Shown here: positions 10,672 through 21,900 of the stretch, piece by piece
Layout of the letters: each line of letters begins with the position of its first letter
Position numbering within the stretch: the first letter of the stretch is position 1
Assembly: GCA_933228675.1 (NCBI GenBank)
Contig: OW121743.1
Coordinates: 114,253,781 to 114,317,780, forward strand
DNA: 64,000 bases
Source of the DNA: Stomorhina lunata
Lineage: Eukaryota > Arthropoda > Insecta > Diptera > Rhiniidae
Reading direction: 5' to 3'
Translations under genes and position numbers: made by a program
Notes under the pieces: model-generated
Told to the model about the DNA's origin: nothing
The model's input: only the letters and a program-made list of their open reading frames with translations
The model's database searches: none

Positions 10672-11021
10672 TTTAATTACTTGTAAATTTTTTAATTTGC
10701 AGTTAAACTATTTTTTAAAAAAAAATTTGACGTTTGTATAAAACAATGCAAAGTGCTGCCAAGTTTTAACATATAAAAAAATGTCATTACTTAAAATTTC
10801 CCTTAAAATTGTAAACGCAACTCTGTAGGCCTTTCGAACGTACTACGTAATACGATTTTCGTTTCGATTCGGAAATTCCTTTCGAAAGCCTTTTCGATTC
10901 GAATAGAAAAACATAATAACCCCCCAGGTCATGTACTATCGAAACAGGGTCTCCTTTGCCCACATGCTAGGTTGGTGCCTTTTTTTTGTCTCATTCTGTA
11001 TAACAAATCAGCGAGGTTCCT

Positions 11022-11340
11022 CTGTTAAAACTTCCATATCTTTTGGAGCCATTAGGACACTTTTTGCTTTCCAACGGTAAAAATATTAGCTTAACATATG
11101 GTCCCCAACTCGGGAATCAGGATAACTATCAAAGCATGGTCTTCTATGCTAATATTTTGGATGAACTAAAAAATATTTCTAATAACAGTGACAACTCATC
11201 GACCGATCTTTACTGTAAACATCTCCAGGGGTACAAAATGGGCTTCTAGAGATATATACGGACAGGTCTCAGCTCTAAAAGAAGAAAACTTCCTGATCTT
11301 TTCAGTATTCTATATATAGACGGAAATAACGGAAATACAT
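11022..11340 (+). repeat. Second copy of the repeat that hosts the mariner insertion
   Basis: Homologous to 6585-6778 plus 7583-7757. Landmarks are TCTGTTAAAACTTCCATATC, CTTAACATATGGTCC, GGTACAAAATGGGCTTCT, ACGGACAGGTCT and TTCCTGATCTTTTCAGTATT. A fragment of a neighbouring unit (CTATCGAAACAGGGTCTCC) appears at about 10935, just right of the Harbinger element, so these may be tandem units. The open frame 11043-11249 has no recognisable domain. Family unknown. Confidence 0.55.
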
Positions 11341-11405
11341 AGAGTGACCAAATGTCTAAGATATTCGTTTTTTTTATTTTTATGCCGCCATAAAATCCCT
11401 GATTG

Positions 11406-11745
11406 TTGTAGGGGATATTAGATGCCCATAGTTATCTTGCTTCTCCTTCTTCTCAACAATGGACACTGACCTCCTCCGTAGTAACACCCGGGGAACTACA
11501 TAGCATCCGTTAATTTAGTGTGCTAACGTGTGCCGCGAGATCTCGGGCTATGAAAAAGCTAAAATAAGATTTAAAACGGCCACCCCTAATGTTAGAAGAG
11601 AACGTCCGAAACTTCGATGGTAAGACCAAGTAGAGGATAATCTTTAAAAGCTTGGCCTACGAAACTGGAAAATATGGGCACAAGGTCGAAGCGAGTGGAT
11701 TTCTTAAAAAAGCTCGGCCTTTGACCTTAACAGGCTGTAAATAAA
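11406..11745 (+). repeat. SINE-like element with LINE-derived 3' tail, copy B
   Basis: Plus-strand copy. The head is TGTAGGGGATATTAGATGCC, then GGACACTGACCTCCTC and ACACCCGGGGAACTAC. The tail is GTCCGAAACTTCGATGG, AAAGCTTGGCCTACGAA, GCACAAGGTCGAAGC and TTTGACCTTAACAGGCTGTA. A deletion in the head relative to copies A and C removes about 50 bp. The tail corresponds to the C-terminal codons and 3' end of the RTE-like LINE. The copy has stops and is not coding. Confidence 0.65.
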
Positions 11746-11864
11746 TATGGTCCGTTACAAACAATCAAGACCCAATTATTATGCAGACTTGGTATTCATC
11801 CCGTGCCATAGACTTCGCAATCTTATTTCAACCCATACAGGACCAGCCCTAGCGAATCTCTAGG

Positions 11865-12709
11865 CCCAGTAAGAAAAAAGGTTTATTCTCAAATTGAGGT
11901 TGATTTGAAAATAAATCTTTTTTCAAAGGTCAAACGTTTGATACTCATTTGAGAATAATAGGGGACTTCAATTCTCAAATTGAGAAATGCCCTTATTTTC
12001 AAATCATTGTCAAACCTCATTCTCAAAGGTTTTTAAAATGTGGATATCATCTACATGTGGAACATAAATAAAATGGCGTGGTATTTTTCTTCTTCTGTTA
12101 TCCTTGGCTCCCAGTGGAGCATAGGGCCTCAAATTGGTATTTTTAAGTTTGTTTATTTTGTTTTTGAAAAATGTGCATTATATTTAAATTCTTTTGCTTA
12201 AAATATAATTTTTTTATTGTTAGGTAAAAAAATTTTAAGAAACAAAGAAAATTTACTTATGCATATAAATATTATTGAATTTTTAATCTTGAAATTTTTA
12301 AGCAAGGTTTTATGGTCAAATATGGATCAATTTTAAAAAATCTGAAAGAAATAACGAATTTCTTTGAAATGCAATGCCATTCCATTAAAATATCTTAAAC
12401 ATTAATTTTATTTAGCATAAATTATTTTTTTTTTAAGTTTGCAAAAAATTTGAAATAAGGTTTGATATTAAATTTAGATAACACCATTTTTCAAATTATT
12501 CTCAAATCATCTTAAGGTTTGATAATGATTTGAGAATAACCTTTATTCTCAATTTGAGAAACTACCATTTTATTCTCAAATGAACCCTCATTTGAAAATG
12601 AATGTGAACCTCAAACATCTGTTCAGGTTTGAAAAAAGTTTGAAAAAAACGTTTGATATCAAATGTAAAAGTCATCATATTTCAAACGTTTGACACTGTT
12701 CTTACTGGG
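11865..12709. mobile_element. MITE-like element (~845 bp) with CCCAGTAAGAA termini
   Basis: Ends CCCAGTAAGAA (11865-11875) and its exact complement TTCTTACTGGG (12699-12709) form an 11 bp terminal inverted repeat. Inside each end, about 150-230 bp are built from alternating ATTCTCAAAT / ATTTGAGAAT and TCAAACGTTTGA modules, giving imperfect inverted arms. The centre (12060-12470) is AT-rich with no coding potential and includes TGGAGCATAGGGCCTC at about 12115. No clear target duplication is visible. The superfamily is unknown. It could also be a chance terminal match around an unusual modular repeat. Confidence 0.6.
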
Positions 12710-12719
12710 GGATAGGTAC

Positions 12720-13960
12720 TAATTTTTGTACAACCTACCTATTGTATTACTAATTTTATTGTAGAATTCTTTTCAATCCATTGCAATTACTACAAAGGGA
12801 CCATCTATAGAACCTAATCTAACATAACCTAGGCTCCTTATGTGCAGAGTGATGGCTAAGGCAAAAAGTTCGATTATTTCGATCATTGTTATACCGCGAA
12901 TTCTAATTTTATAATATGGATGTTTTACAGTACTTTTTGGACTGACTTCGTATTTCTTTGCACATATGTACATATGTATTTGTAAATGCTTATTTACATA
13001 TCTCCACATATTTACATGTTCTCATGTAAAATAAGCTTCAGTCTTTGTTAACTGTTTATATTTGGGGTGTTCAAAATTAAAGGCAAACGAACAATAAATA
13101 TTTGTAAAAAAAAATATATATTTTATTTATGCCAGAGTTAAGAAAAAACCGCAAAAAAATTTCATTACACATAAGAGCATTTTTATATTTTTGCACGATC
13201 CTCCGCCTCTTTTTGTTTTGCAAAATTTTTACGAGTGTTTTTATTTAATAATTTTTTCTGTTTTTGTGGTTGTTCATTTACATTTGTGTTGTTGTTGTTG
13301 ATGTTGTTCATTTTCAATCTTTAATTTATTTATTATCTATTCTATTTATTTATATTTATTCATATGAGTTCAAGCATTTACAATTGTTTGTAATAATTTT
13401 ATTGTAGTTTTTGTCTTTAATTTCCATTTTTTTTATTAGATTCAATTATTGTTGCTGCAATAAACTATAGAGTAATTAGATAGAAAAAGATTTTCTAAGG
13501 TTTCATTTGAATTTTGCAATTATAATTCTTGTTAATTATGTTTTAGTTTTTATTCTATTGCAAAATATGTATGTTTTTCACAATAGATATTCTGCATTTT
13601 AAAAAAGGCTTGAATTATTTGAAATAATGGAGAAATAAAACTACTTTAATCGCTACTATTAAATAGACACTATAATATTTCCTAATACATGCCCCTAACG
13701 ATGTTAAAGAGGTCATCTGCACGTCATAGATCCCGACGCAAATCTTCTCGATTAACACTGTTTGACAACCTGGTATCTTAAGAAATAAGAGCCCAGAGTA
13801 AGTCCCCTACTATATGCCAAAGCAATAATAACTTGTGATAGAAATCGATCGTATTCAAAGCGATCGATTTCTGATTAATTTTGAGATAATTTTCGGTTAT
13901 TTCTTCCCAAAATAAAAAAAAATAAAACTTGGCTTTAATCCTTTTGACTAACATCCTATC
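12720..13960. other. Non-coding stretch with one perfect 12 bp hairpin
   Basis: AT-rich DNA without recognisable genes; the frame 12773-13009 (-) has no known domain. At 13840-13851 and 13861-13872, AGAAATCGATCG and its complement form a perfect stem with a 9 nt loop. Confidence 0.5.
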
Positions 13961-14039
13961 ATTTATTTCGTTTGAATTTTTTGTGGAAATAGGGAAAATT
14001 GTCTCAAAAATATATCTGAAATCGATTTATTTGAAAACG

Positions 14040-14215
14040 ATTTCTTTATAAATTTTTTTCTATAGAAATTGTTGTCAAGAGATATTTTATTGAAAAATTT
14101 GCAAAAACAGGTTTTTCTATTGAAAACTTTGTTACAAAAAGAATTTTCCATTGAAAAACTTTGTTACAAAGCGGATTTTCCATAGAAAATATTCTTTTGA
14201 AATTATGGTCATGAA
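14040..14215. repeat. Short degenerate ~30 bp minisatellite
   Basis: A few units of the TTTTCTATTGAAAA / TTTGTTACAAA kind, related to the larger array at 16730-17935. It directly abuts the decayed mariner-type element. Confidence 0.6.
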
Positions 14216-14358
14216 TATGATTTTTTTTTTTCATAGATGTATCGGGTTATCCATTTCGTGCTTTCAAAAGTATAGGACTGGAGTTCGACATCTGTCAAAC
14301 TAAGTTGTTAAACCATTTTTTTTTTTTATTTTCAGTTGAAAGTCTGACATTGACAAAA

Positions 14359-15204
14359 ATGGATCGCTTAGGTTTCAAAACATACTTCAAAAATATTGAT
14401 TCTGCAACAGCCACATATCGTGCTTTAAGAGAAGATTCTGCAACAGCCACATATCGTGCTTTAAGAGAAGATTATGGTTTACATAGACGCAAGCAATTGG
14501 AAAAATTGTGAAAAAATTGTTTAACACAATAATTCTAATTTATTCTGTCCCGCTATGTCTAGAATTAGGGATAATCCTCCTGAAGAGATGGCCTAACCAA
14601 CCATCGAAACGCGTCGAGGAAAGGTTTCCCCACCAGCTTTTTTGGTTTTATCAAACAACTACTTATTACAATAATAAATAATTGTAATAAATTGGGATCT
14701 TTGTGCAATACACTACAGTAAAAAATTTTGATGTCCCAAAATTTTTGATAAACCTTTTTAAGAAATTTGAAGAGACATCAACGTGAATGTGTTGCAGAAG
14801 ACCCGAATGTGTCGATTCCTCGTCGTTCTCAGGAATTAGGACTGTCATACGGCACACTATTGAAGAATACGACTTGGAGAATATGTGGTTTCAACAAGAC
14901 GGTGCCACATGCCACACAATTCGAATAAATATGGCTTTATTGCAAGAAACATTTCCTGCCCGTGTAATTTCTCGTCGGGGCGATATCAACTGGCCACCAA
15001 GATCATGCGATTTGACACCATTAGACACCATTATTTTTTTTGTAGGGCTACGTGAAAGACCGTATCTATGCAGATAAACCTTTAACTTTTGAGCACTCAA
15101 AAACCAACATTAGTCAAGTTGTGACTGAAATACCGCCCAATATGTGTCAAAAAGCGGTCGAAAATTACCTCAAAAGCCTGCAAAATTTCGCGTGGTGGTC
15201 ATAA
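14359..15204 (+). pseudogene. Mariner-type transposase remnant (second family)
   Basis: The N-terminus starts at the ATG at 14359 (MDRLGFKTYFKN). The block DSATATYRALRE is then duplicated in tandem (36 bp repeat, 14399-14470), followed by DYGLHRRKQLEK and a stop. An R1 element (14521-14761) interrupts the gene. It resumes with FEET, then EDPNVSIPRRSQELGLSYGT in one frame. A deletion and frameshift follow, then ENMWFQQDGATCHTIR, the FPARVISRRGDINWPPRSCD stretch and TPLD in another frame. A further shift leads to a C-terminus of the LWGYVKDRIYADKP type, ending near 15204. The catalytic domain's first part is missing. Clearly non-functional. Confidence 0.85.
14521..14761 (-). repeat. Repeat family R1, copy 3, nested in the mariner remnant
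   Basis: Full-length-looking copy in minus orientation (about 241 bp). The transposase sequence on either side shows what the insertion did. The coding run AAAAAATT before it and AAATTTGAAGAG after it overlap by about 7-8 bases, consistent with a short target-site duplication. This copy therefore gives the best estimate of the family's real boundaries. Confidence 0.8.
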
Positions 15205-15324
15205 AAATGATGTAGTGTTTCACACATAATGTTAACGTTCAAACTTTATAATAAAAAAGCAATATCATGAAAAAAATATTTTATATGTGTTTACTTTTAA
15301 AACTGCAAAATGGATAACCCTGTA

Positions 15325-16729
15325 GCATAAAATTATCTTTAGAACTTCTAGTTCTAGCCGTACAAAAATTAGGGAAATAATTCAAGAACTTTTAAACAGT
15401 TGGCTCGATCATCATGGCTATTGAGGAGGAGTATTTGAGCTTAAGTTCAGAATTTGGACTCTGTAGACTTATCAGAAGAGGAGCTACATGCCCTTAAATT
15501 AGGGCACCTCGGGTTTTTCGAAAATCATAAACGATTAAGATGTCACATTTTTGATCCGACATAAAAGATTTTTTTATTTACGAAATATGCTAGCTGAGAT
15601 CTACAAAAACTATTGCTACATGTATAGTTTATCTTCTATAGTTTATGAGATATTCAACTTCCAATTAAAAAATTTCATCTTTTTGACGACTTAGGCCTAG
15701 AATTTTGCTAATATCGAATTAAAGTTTTCCCCGATTTTTTCGAAATCAGTTTAAAGCTTTGAAATGTTGCTGGTTTCTAAGCTGTGCTTCTGTTACTAGG
15801 TTTAATAATCACACATCTTTACTAGGTCAAAATTAAAACGATTCTTAATACGCTTCAAAATTGGTTCACACCCCCATAATGAGCATTTAAAAAAAAAACA
15901 GATCTCTTAAACTGTGCACAACTCTTAAGTAGAAATTTCAATCAAACTCAAAAATCAATTAAAAAAGTATTAACAAAATATTGATACCACATATCAAGCG
16001 TTTAAGAAAAGTTTACTCTTCTCTAATTCAAGCTCTCTTTAGTAGTAGACAATCTCAAGCTCTCCCTTGAAATGAGCGTTAACAAATCCAAAATTATACT
16101 CGTATACTAAACTTGTCAATGGGGGATTTTTGCATACAATTTGACATTAATTCGATTCACATTTAAACGGCTAAAAAGAGGTGAATCATTCTGGTAATAA
16201 AGTGACGTAGCATGAGCAGCGACGACTTAATACGTTTTGCTTCCGTACGTGTTTTTGGCTGTCCGTCTGTCCACCGAAAAACAGCTGTATGCGTTTGTCT
16301 GTCTAGCCGGCTGGCTGAGTTTTCGAAATTAGTTTTAAAACGTTGTTAACAAATTCATAAATTAAACACGATTTAAAAAGTTTAAAAGTTCAGTGTGTGA
16401 ATTAGAAATTCCAAACTTTTGTTATTGGCAAAAAAAAAGAGCTTTTTCCCGATTAACGTTTTGTGTATTTTAATCAACCAGATGAGTTTTATTGTTGATT
16501 TTCGTTGATTTGTTGATGATTTTATTAATAAGAAAAATAAGTATAACTAAATAAATATTTAAATATTACGCGATTTGTTTTGAATTTGAAAGTGACAAAT
16601 CACTGTAGCAAAGCTTAAGTAGGACCAACTGAGACTTGTTTGGAACACATTAGGTACAAAATGTTCAGATGGTATATTCTTTTCAATAGTCGAATTTCAA
16701 CATACAATTTTTTCACAAAAACATTTTGT
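15325..16729. other. No gene recognised; unique-looking sequence
   Basis: Less repetitive than its surroundings. 16200-16400 has higher GC, with repeated GTCTGTC words, followed by GTTCAGTGTGTG at about 16388, which resembles an arthropod initiator (TCAGT) but lacks a TATA box at -30. No open frame supports a gene. Confidence 0.4.
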
Positions 16730-17935
16730 CACAAACTAAATTTTCTGTAGAAAATTTTGTTACAAAATAAATTTTCTATAGAAAATTTCGTCACAAACTT
16801 AAATTTCTATAGAAAATGTTGTCAAAACTTTATTTTCTATAGAAAATTTGTTCAGAAAATATATTTTCTATAGAAAATTTTGTCACAAAATAAATTTTCT
16901 ATGAAAAATTTTGCAACAAAATAAATTTTTTATAGATAATTTTTTCAATAACTAAATTTTTCTATAGAAAATTTTGTCACAAAATAAATTTTCTATAGAA
17001 AATTTTGTCGCAAAATAAATTTTCTTTAGAAAATTTTGTCACAAAATAAATTTTCTATAGAAAATTTTGTCACAAACTAAATTTTCTATAGAAAATTTTG
17101 TGAAAAACTAAATTTTCTATAGAAAATTTTGTGAAAAACTAAATTTTCTATAGAAAATTTTGTCACAAAATAAATTTTCTATAGAAAATTTTGTCAAAAA
17201 CTAAATTTTCTATAGAAAATTTTGTCAAAAACTAAATTTTCTATAGAAAATTTTGCAAAAACTAAATTTTCTATAGAAAATTTTGTCAAAAACTAAATTT
17301 TCTATAGAAAATTTTGTCAAAAACTAAATTTTCTATAGAAAATTTTGTCAAAAACTAAATTTTCTATAGAAAATTTTGTCAAAAACTAAATTTTCTATAG
17401 AAAATTTTGTCAAAAACTAAATTTTCTATAGAAAATTTTGTCAAAAACTAAATTTTCTATAGAAAATTTTGTCAAAAACTAAATTTTCTATAGAAAATTT
17501 TGTCAAAAACTAAATTTTCTATAGAAAATTTTGTCAAAAACTAAATTTTCTATAGAAAATTTTGTCAAAAACTAAATTTTCTATAGAAAATTTTGTCAAA
17601 AACTAAATTTTCTATAGAAAATTTTGTCAAAAACTAAATTTTCTATAGAAAATTTTGTCCCAAAGAGGATTTTTTAAAAAATTTTTGTCACAATCATAAT
17701 TTTATTAGAAAATTTTGCCGAAATCGTGATTTTTTTATAAAAAATTTGTTACAAACTAAATTCACTTTATAAAACTTTGTCACAAACAGAATTTTCTAAA
17801 GAAAATTTAGTCCCAAGCAGGATTTTCTATTGAAAAATTTTCACAAAAAATAATTCTATTAAATACATTGTCACAAACTGGATTTTCTATATAAAAAATT
17901 TTCACAGAAAGAAAATTTTGCAGCAATTTTGTCAC
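16730..17935 (+). repeat. 31 bp minisatellite, TTTTCTATAGAAAA core with TTTTGTCAAAAACTAAA linker
   Basis: About 38 units of 31 bp. The central part (about 17180-17660) is almost invariant. The left flank has GTCACAAAATAAA linkers and the right flank (17660-17935) decays strongly. The invariant 14 bp palindrome TTTTCTATAGAAAA is the same core seen in arrays at 35.4, 38.2 and 40.9 kb. The edge-to-centre gradient in identity is what unequal exchange produces. Confidence 0.95.
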
Positions 17936-19100
17936 AAACAAAAAATTTTTTTGTTTGAAAAATGTCAAAAAAAAATTTCTTAACATTTTCGAATTTTTCT
18001 ATAATTTAGAAAAATTCTCAATAAGTAATTTAATTTCGAAAATTAGCTATAAGTTAACGAATTTGGAAAAAATTCTTTATAATCCGTAAAATTAAAAAAA
18101 ACTAATTTCTTTTTTTTACATTTAAAAAAATTGCCAAATTTCTACATATTCTATAAATATTTGAAATACGGATTCTTTAAAAATAATCAAAATTCTATTA
18201 ATTTTTAAAAATGCTCTATAAATTGTTCTCTCTAGTATACAATTTTTAAAAATCCTATTCTCTAACGAGGTTAAGCCCCCTTTCTTACTAAAGTTGGTCA
18301 CGTTAAGCACTATTAGAACACTTTTTACTAAAAATGCAAATTTAAACACGATTTATAATAAAATCAGGGATTTTTTTCTCAATTCTTATTTAATATTGAA
18401 AGTTTTTTTTAACTAAAGGTGTCTGGACTGTGAAAACCTAATAAACTTATAAACAAATCACTTCAGATAAGAATAAATTTCCACAGCATGCTGCAGCAGT
18501 AGGAACTTGCCGCATCCAATACAAACTAAAGTGAGTAATAGTAAATTAAATATAATAATGATGATGATGTTTTTGAATCAATTTAATAAATTATAAGTAG
18601 TAGAAGTTAAGGTCAATGATTTGAAAGAAGTTCTATATAATAAAGCAAAATCTGTTGCAAATTTGTATTTTATGGCACACGCACGGCGGCTGGCCATTTG
18701 AATATTTTCGACTTAATCTAAATTTGTCTAAACTGAAAACTCCAGCAACATTTCGCTAATCAAACTGTCAGAACTTCAATCATTTTTGGAACTACTAAAA
18801 ACCTAAAAAAAAAACTTATTCAACAGTTTTTGGAACAACTTCGTTTGAAGAAGCAAGTGTTCAAATGAGGCACCTGCCATTTAACCCACAATACTCATAC
18901 AAGACACATCACATCTGTTTGAAAAACTTTAATTGAAGAAGGTGATCAAATTATTTGTTGACTTAAAAAATTAAATTATGCTAATTTTGCGGTATTTGTA
19001 GCACAATTTGCAATAAATTATTTATCGTTTAAACCTTTTTTTTTCTTGTGATTAAAGATTTTTTGTTGATTTAAAATTTTTTTTCAAAAAGCTTTGAAAT
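17936..19100. other. Transition region; possible 44 nt micro-exon at 18487-18530
   Basis: Mostly AT-rich with no long open frame. A short GC-richer block is bounded by TTTCCACAG (acceptor-like, ending 18486) and GTGAGTAATA (donor-like, from 18531). Two frames are open across it. Nothing else supports an exon. Confidence 0.25.
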
Positions 19101-21900
19101 GGCGTTTCAATATTTGTTCGGAATTAATATTTTTAGAAAATTAAACATAACGTACATGTTTTCTTGAAGCAAACGCTTGACGCTTTGCGGTTTTGAAGTA
19201 AATAAAAGGAAAGAACTGGTCAACTTTTCTATAAATTGAAAAATGCAGTTCAAATAGGAAATTTTTAATAAATAGTCAAAATTTGGAAATTTTGTAGTCA
19301 ATTTTTGGAAAATTCCCAAAAAAAAATTAACAAATTTTTAAATTTCTTGATAACCTGTTTTAAAAAATATCTAAAAAAGAATAATTTTCAAAAATTCTCT
19401 TTAATAGGCAAATCGCGAAAAATTCTCGAGTTTCTAAAAATAATCTTTAAAAAGTCGAATTTTCAAAAATTTTCTTAAAATACTCAAATTTCGAAAAATT
19501 CTCAACTTCCGAAATAAAAATACTAAAATTTCCAAAAATTCTCGACTTCCGAAAAACTGTCTTCAAATAGTCAAGTTTCAAATAATTAAAAAAAAAAATA
19601 GTCAATTCTTTTATCAAAAAACTATTAATTACAAAATAAATAATTGTAATAAATTGGAATCTTAGTGCAATACACTACAGTAAAACATTTTAAATTCTCA
19701 AATAGTTCGACTAGTTTTAGAAATTTTTTTTTCAAATTGAAAATTTTTCGCAATTTGAGTAATTTTAAAGAATTGTTCCATATTCGACTTTTTATGATAA
19801 ATTTTCCGAATTGAAGACTTTTTCGAAATTCTTCGAAACTTCTCGAATTTCAAAAAATGATTAAAAAATAATCGAATTTAAAAACTTATCTAAAAAAAGA
19901 AGAATATTAAAAAAATAGTCAAATTTCGCAAAATTTTACAAAATTTCTCAAAGAAAAAATATCAAAAAATTCTATTAAAAAAATAAAATTTCAAAATTTC
20001 TTAAAAAAAAAAGTTGTAGAAAATTTTTCAAAAGTTGACTTTTTTACAAAATTAGACTAGTTAAGATATTTTTTTTTAAATAAGAGACTTTTCCGAAATT
20101 TGACTAGTTTGGTCGAATTTCGAAAAATTATTAATTTAAAAATAGTCGAAAGTAAAAAGATTATCTAAAAAAGTGGAATATTAAAATAATTTTCTAAAAA
20201 TAGCCGAATTTTTAATAATTCTTTAATAGTCAAATTTAAAAAAATTCGATTAGTTTAAAATTTTTGTTCAAATTCTTGGAATATTTTTCTAAATTTGAGT
20301 AATTTTTAAGAATTATTCGAAGTTCGACTAGTTCAAGAAAGTTTTTCTAAATTCGAGACTTTTTCGAAATTCTTCAAATCTAAAAATAATATAATTTTAT
20401 TATAAAAATTGTCAAATTTCGAAAAAAAAAATTCTTAAGGAAGAAAATATCGAAAAATTCACTTAAAATTGTCAAATTTTGAAATTCCTTAAAAAATATT
20501 TGTAGCAAATTTTTCAAAAGTTGAATTTAATTTTTTGAAATTAGAGAGTTTTTAAAAATTCGACTGGTTTGGTCGTATTTCGAAAAATTATTTATAAATT
20601 TTAAAAACTTGTTCGATATTCGAATATTTATGATAATTTTTCGAAAATCAAAATTTTTTTAAAATTCTACAAAACTTAAAAAATAGTAAAATTTAGAAAC
20701 ATTTTTTAAAGCAAATGTTAATATCGAAAAATAATTCTTAAAAAATAGCCAAATTTTGAATAATAAAAAAAATTATAGCAAATATTTCTAAAGTTAAGTT
20801 TTTTTTTCGGTATTTTTCAAAATTTAAAAAATAATTAAATTTCTAAAATTTAAAAAAAAAAGTTCTAAAAATAGTCAATTTCATTCAAAATGGCTCGAAT
20901 TCTGAAAAATGATCATAAATATTCGAATTTCGAATAATTCTTTGAAAAATTCGCCAATAAAATGTCATTTCTTCTAAAAAATTAATTTCTTCTAAAATTC
21001 TCCAAAACTAGTCAAATTTCGAAAGATTGTCTTAAAAATAGTCGAACATCAAGTTTATACAAAAAGTAAAATTAATTTAATTTACTTCTTTTGAATAATT
21101 ATCTAAAAATTATCGAATTTCGAAAAATTATAGAATTTCGAAAAATTGTCGAATTTTGAAAATTTCTTTAAAAAGTCTTTTTACAAAGAAATATTTTTAA
21201 AAATTCTCTAAAAATTTTCGAATTTAAAATAATTTTAGAATTATAAAAAATTGTCGAATTGTAAATAATGGCAGGTAGAATTCTGAAAAGTAATAAAAAA
21301 TTATAAAAAATTATAAAAAATTTTCTAAAAAAAGTAGAATTTTTAAAAAATTTTTAAAATGAGAAATTTCGAAAAATTATCAGATTTCGCAAAATTAAAA
21401 AAAGTAATATTTCAAACAATTTTGCTTAAAATAGTTAAATTTTTTGAATTTTGCAAAATTTTTCTAAAAAAAAGTCGAATTCCAAAAAAATATCTAAGAA
21501 TATTCGAATAAATATTTTTGAAAATCTTTATCGCTTAAAATAATCGCATTTTAAAAAATTCGATAATAACAACCACATTTCGAAAAGTTTTCGAATATTT
21601 GAATTCTGAAAAATTTTATTTAGGAAATTTTGAAAAAATATAAAAATAAATTTCTGTAATTGATGAAATTTAAAAACTTAAATTGTTTATGTAAAAAATG
21701 TGAATTTAGAAATATTTTCTAAAAAATTTAATTTCTCGAATTTTTATTAATTTAAGAATTATAAATTTTTTAGAAATCTAATTTTGTTAAGTCAAGTTTC
21801 GAAAATAATCTTTTCAATATCAAATATTATAAATAGTTTTACAATAACCATTAGAGATGACTCAATTTAAAAACTTTTAACTAGAAAAATCTTTTTAAAT
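19101..21900. repeat. Highly degenerate AT-rich repeat field
   Basis: Long stretch dominated by diverged words such as TCGAATTTCGAAAAATT, TAAAAATAGTC and TCAAATTTCGAAAAATTCT. Spacing is irregular, so no single period is clear. It is probably an ancient minisatellite that has decayed. It contains an R1 fragment at 19611-19690. No coding potential. Confidence 0.7.
19611..19690 (-). repeat. Repeat family R1, copy 4 (80 bp fragment)
   Basis: Contains TTATCAAAAAACTATTAAT, the ATTGTAAT hairpin arm, and TAGTGCAATACACTACAGTA, matching R1 in minus orientation. Both ends are truncated and merge into the AT-rich field. Confidence 0.75.

Larger units (their letters stand above)
7759..10924. mobile_element. 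Apparently intact PIF/Harbinger transposon
   Basis: An element of about 3.17 kb with perfect terminal inverted repeats, GGGGGTTATTATG at the left and its complement at the right. They match over 30 bp if five Gs belong to the element (7759-7788 and 10895-10924), or 31 bp with six. Flanks read CAG on both sides (7756-7758 and 10925-10927), a 3 bp target duplication. Subterminal ACGATTTTCG words occur at both ends. Inside are two convergent genes, as in autonomous Harbinger elements: a Myb/SANT-like protein (+) and a DDE transposase (-). Both can be spliced into unbroken frames with consensus GT-AG introns of 60-74 bp. Intact genes plus perfect TIRs suggest a young, possibly active element. Confidence 0.92.
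14242..15322. mobile_element. Decayed Tc1/mariner-type element interrupted by R1
   Basis: Terminal sequences share GGGTTATCCATTT near both ends (left from 14244, right on the complement from 15320), followed by a CTTTCAAAAGTA / GTTTTAAAAGTA block. TA flanks both sides (14240-14241 and 15323-15324). The TIRs are imperfect, so this copy is old. It contains a broken plus-strand transposase gene and a nested R1 repeat at 14521-14761. It belongs to a different mariner-type family from the 6781-7580 element, with a different terminal sequence. Confidence 0.85.

Noticed and set aside
11865..12709. piggyBac-type element flanked by TTAA
   Set aside because: Neither the termini nor the flanks show TTAA; the superfamily is left open.
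14521..14761. R1 as a TTAA-targeting element
   Set aside because: TTAA lies at both edges of this copy, but the interrupted transposase reading frame shows the true overlap is the AAATTTG-like sequence outside it, and other copies lack TTAA at their ends.
16730..17935. CRISPR array
   Set aside because: Units are 31 bp with no unique spacers and the whole unit is repeated; the sequence is eukaryotic. It is a minisatellite.
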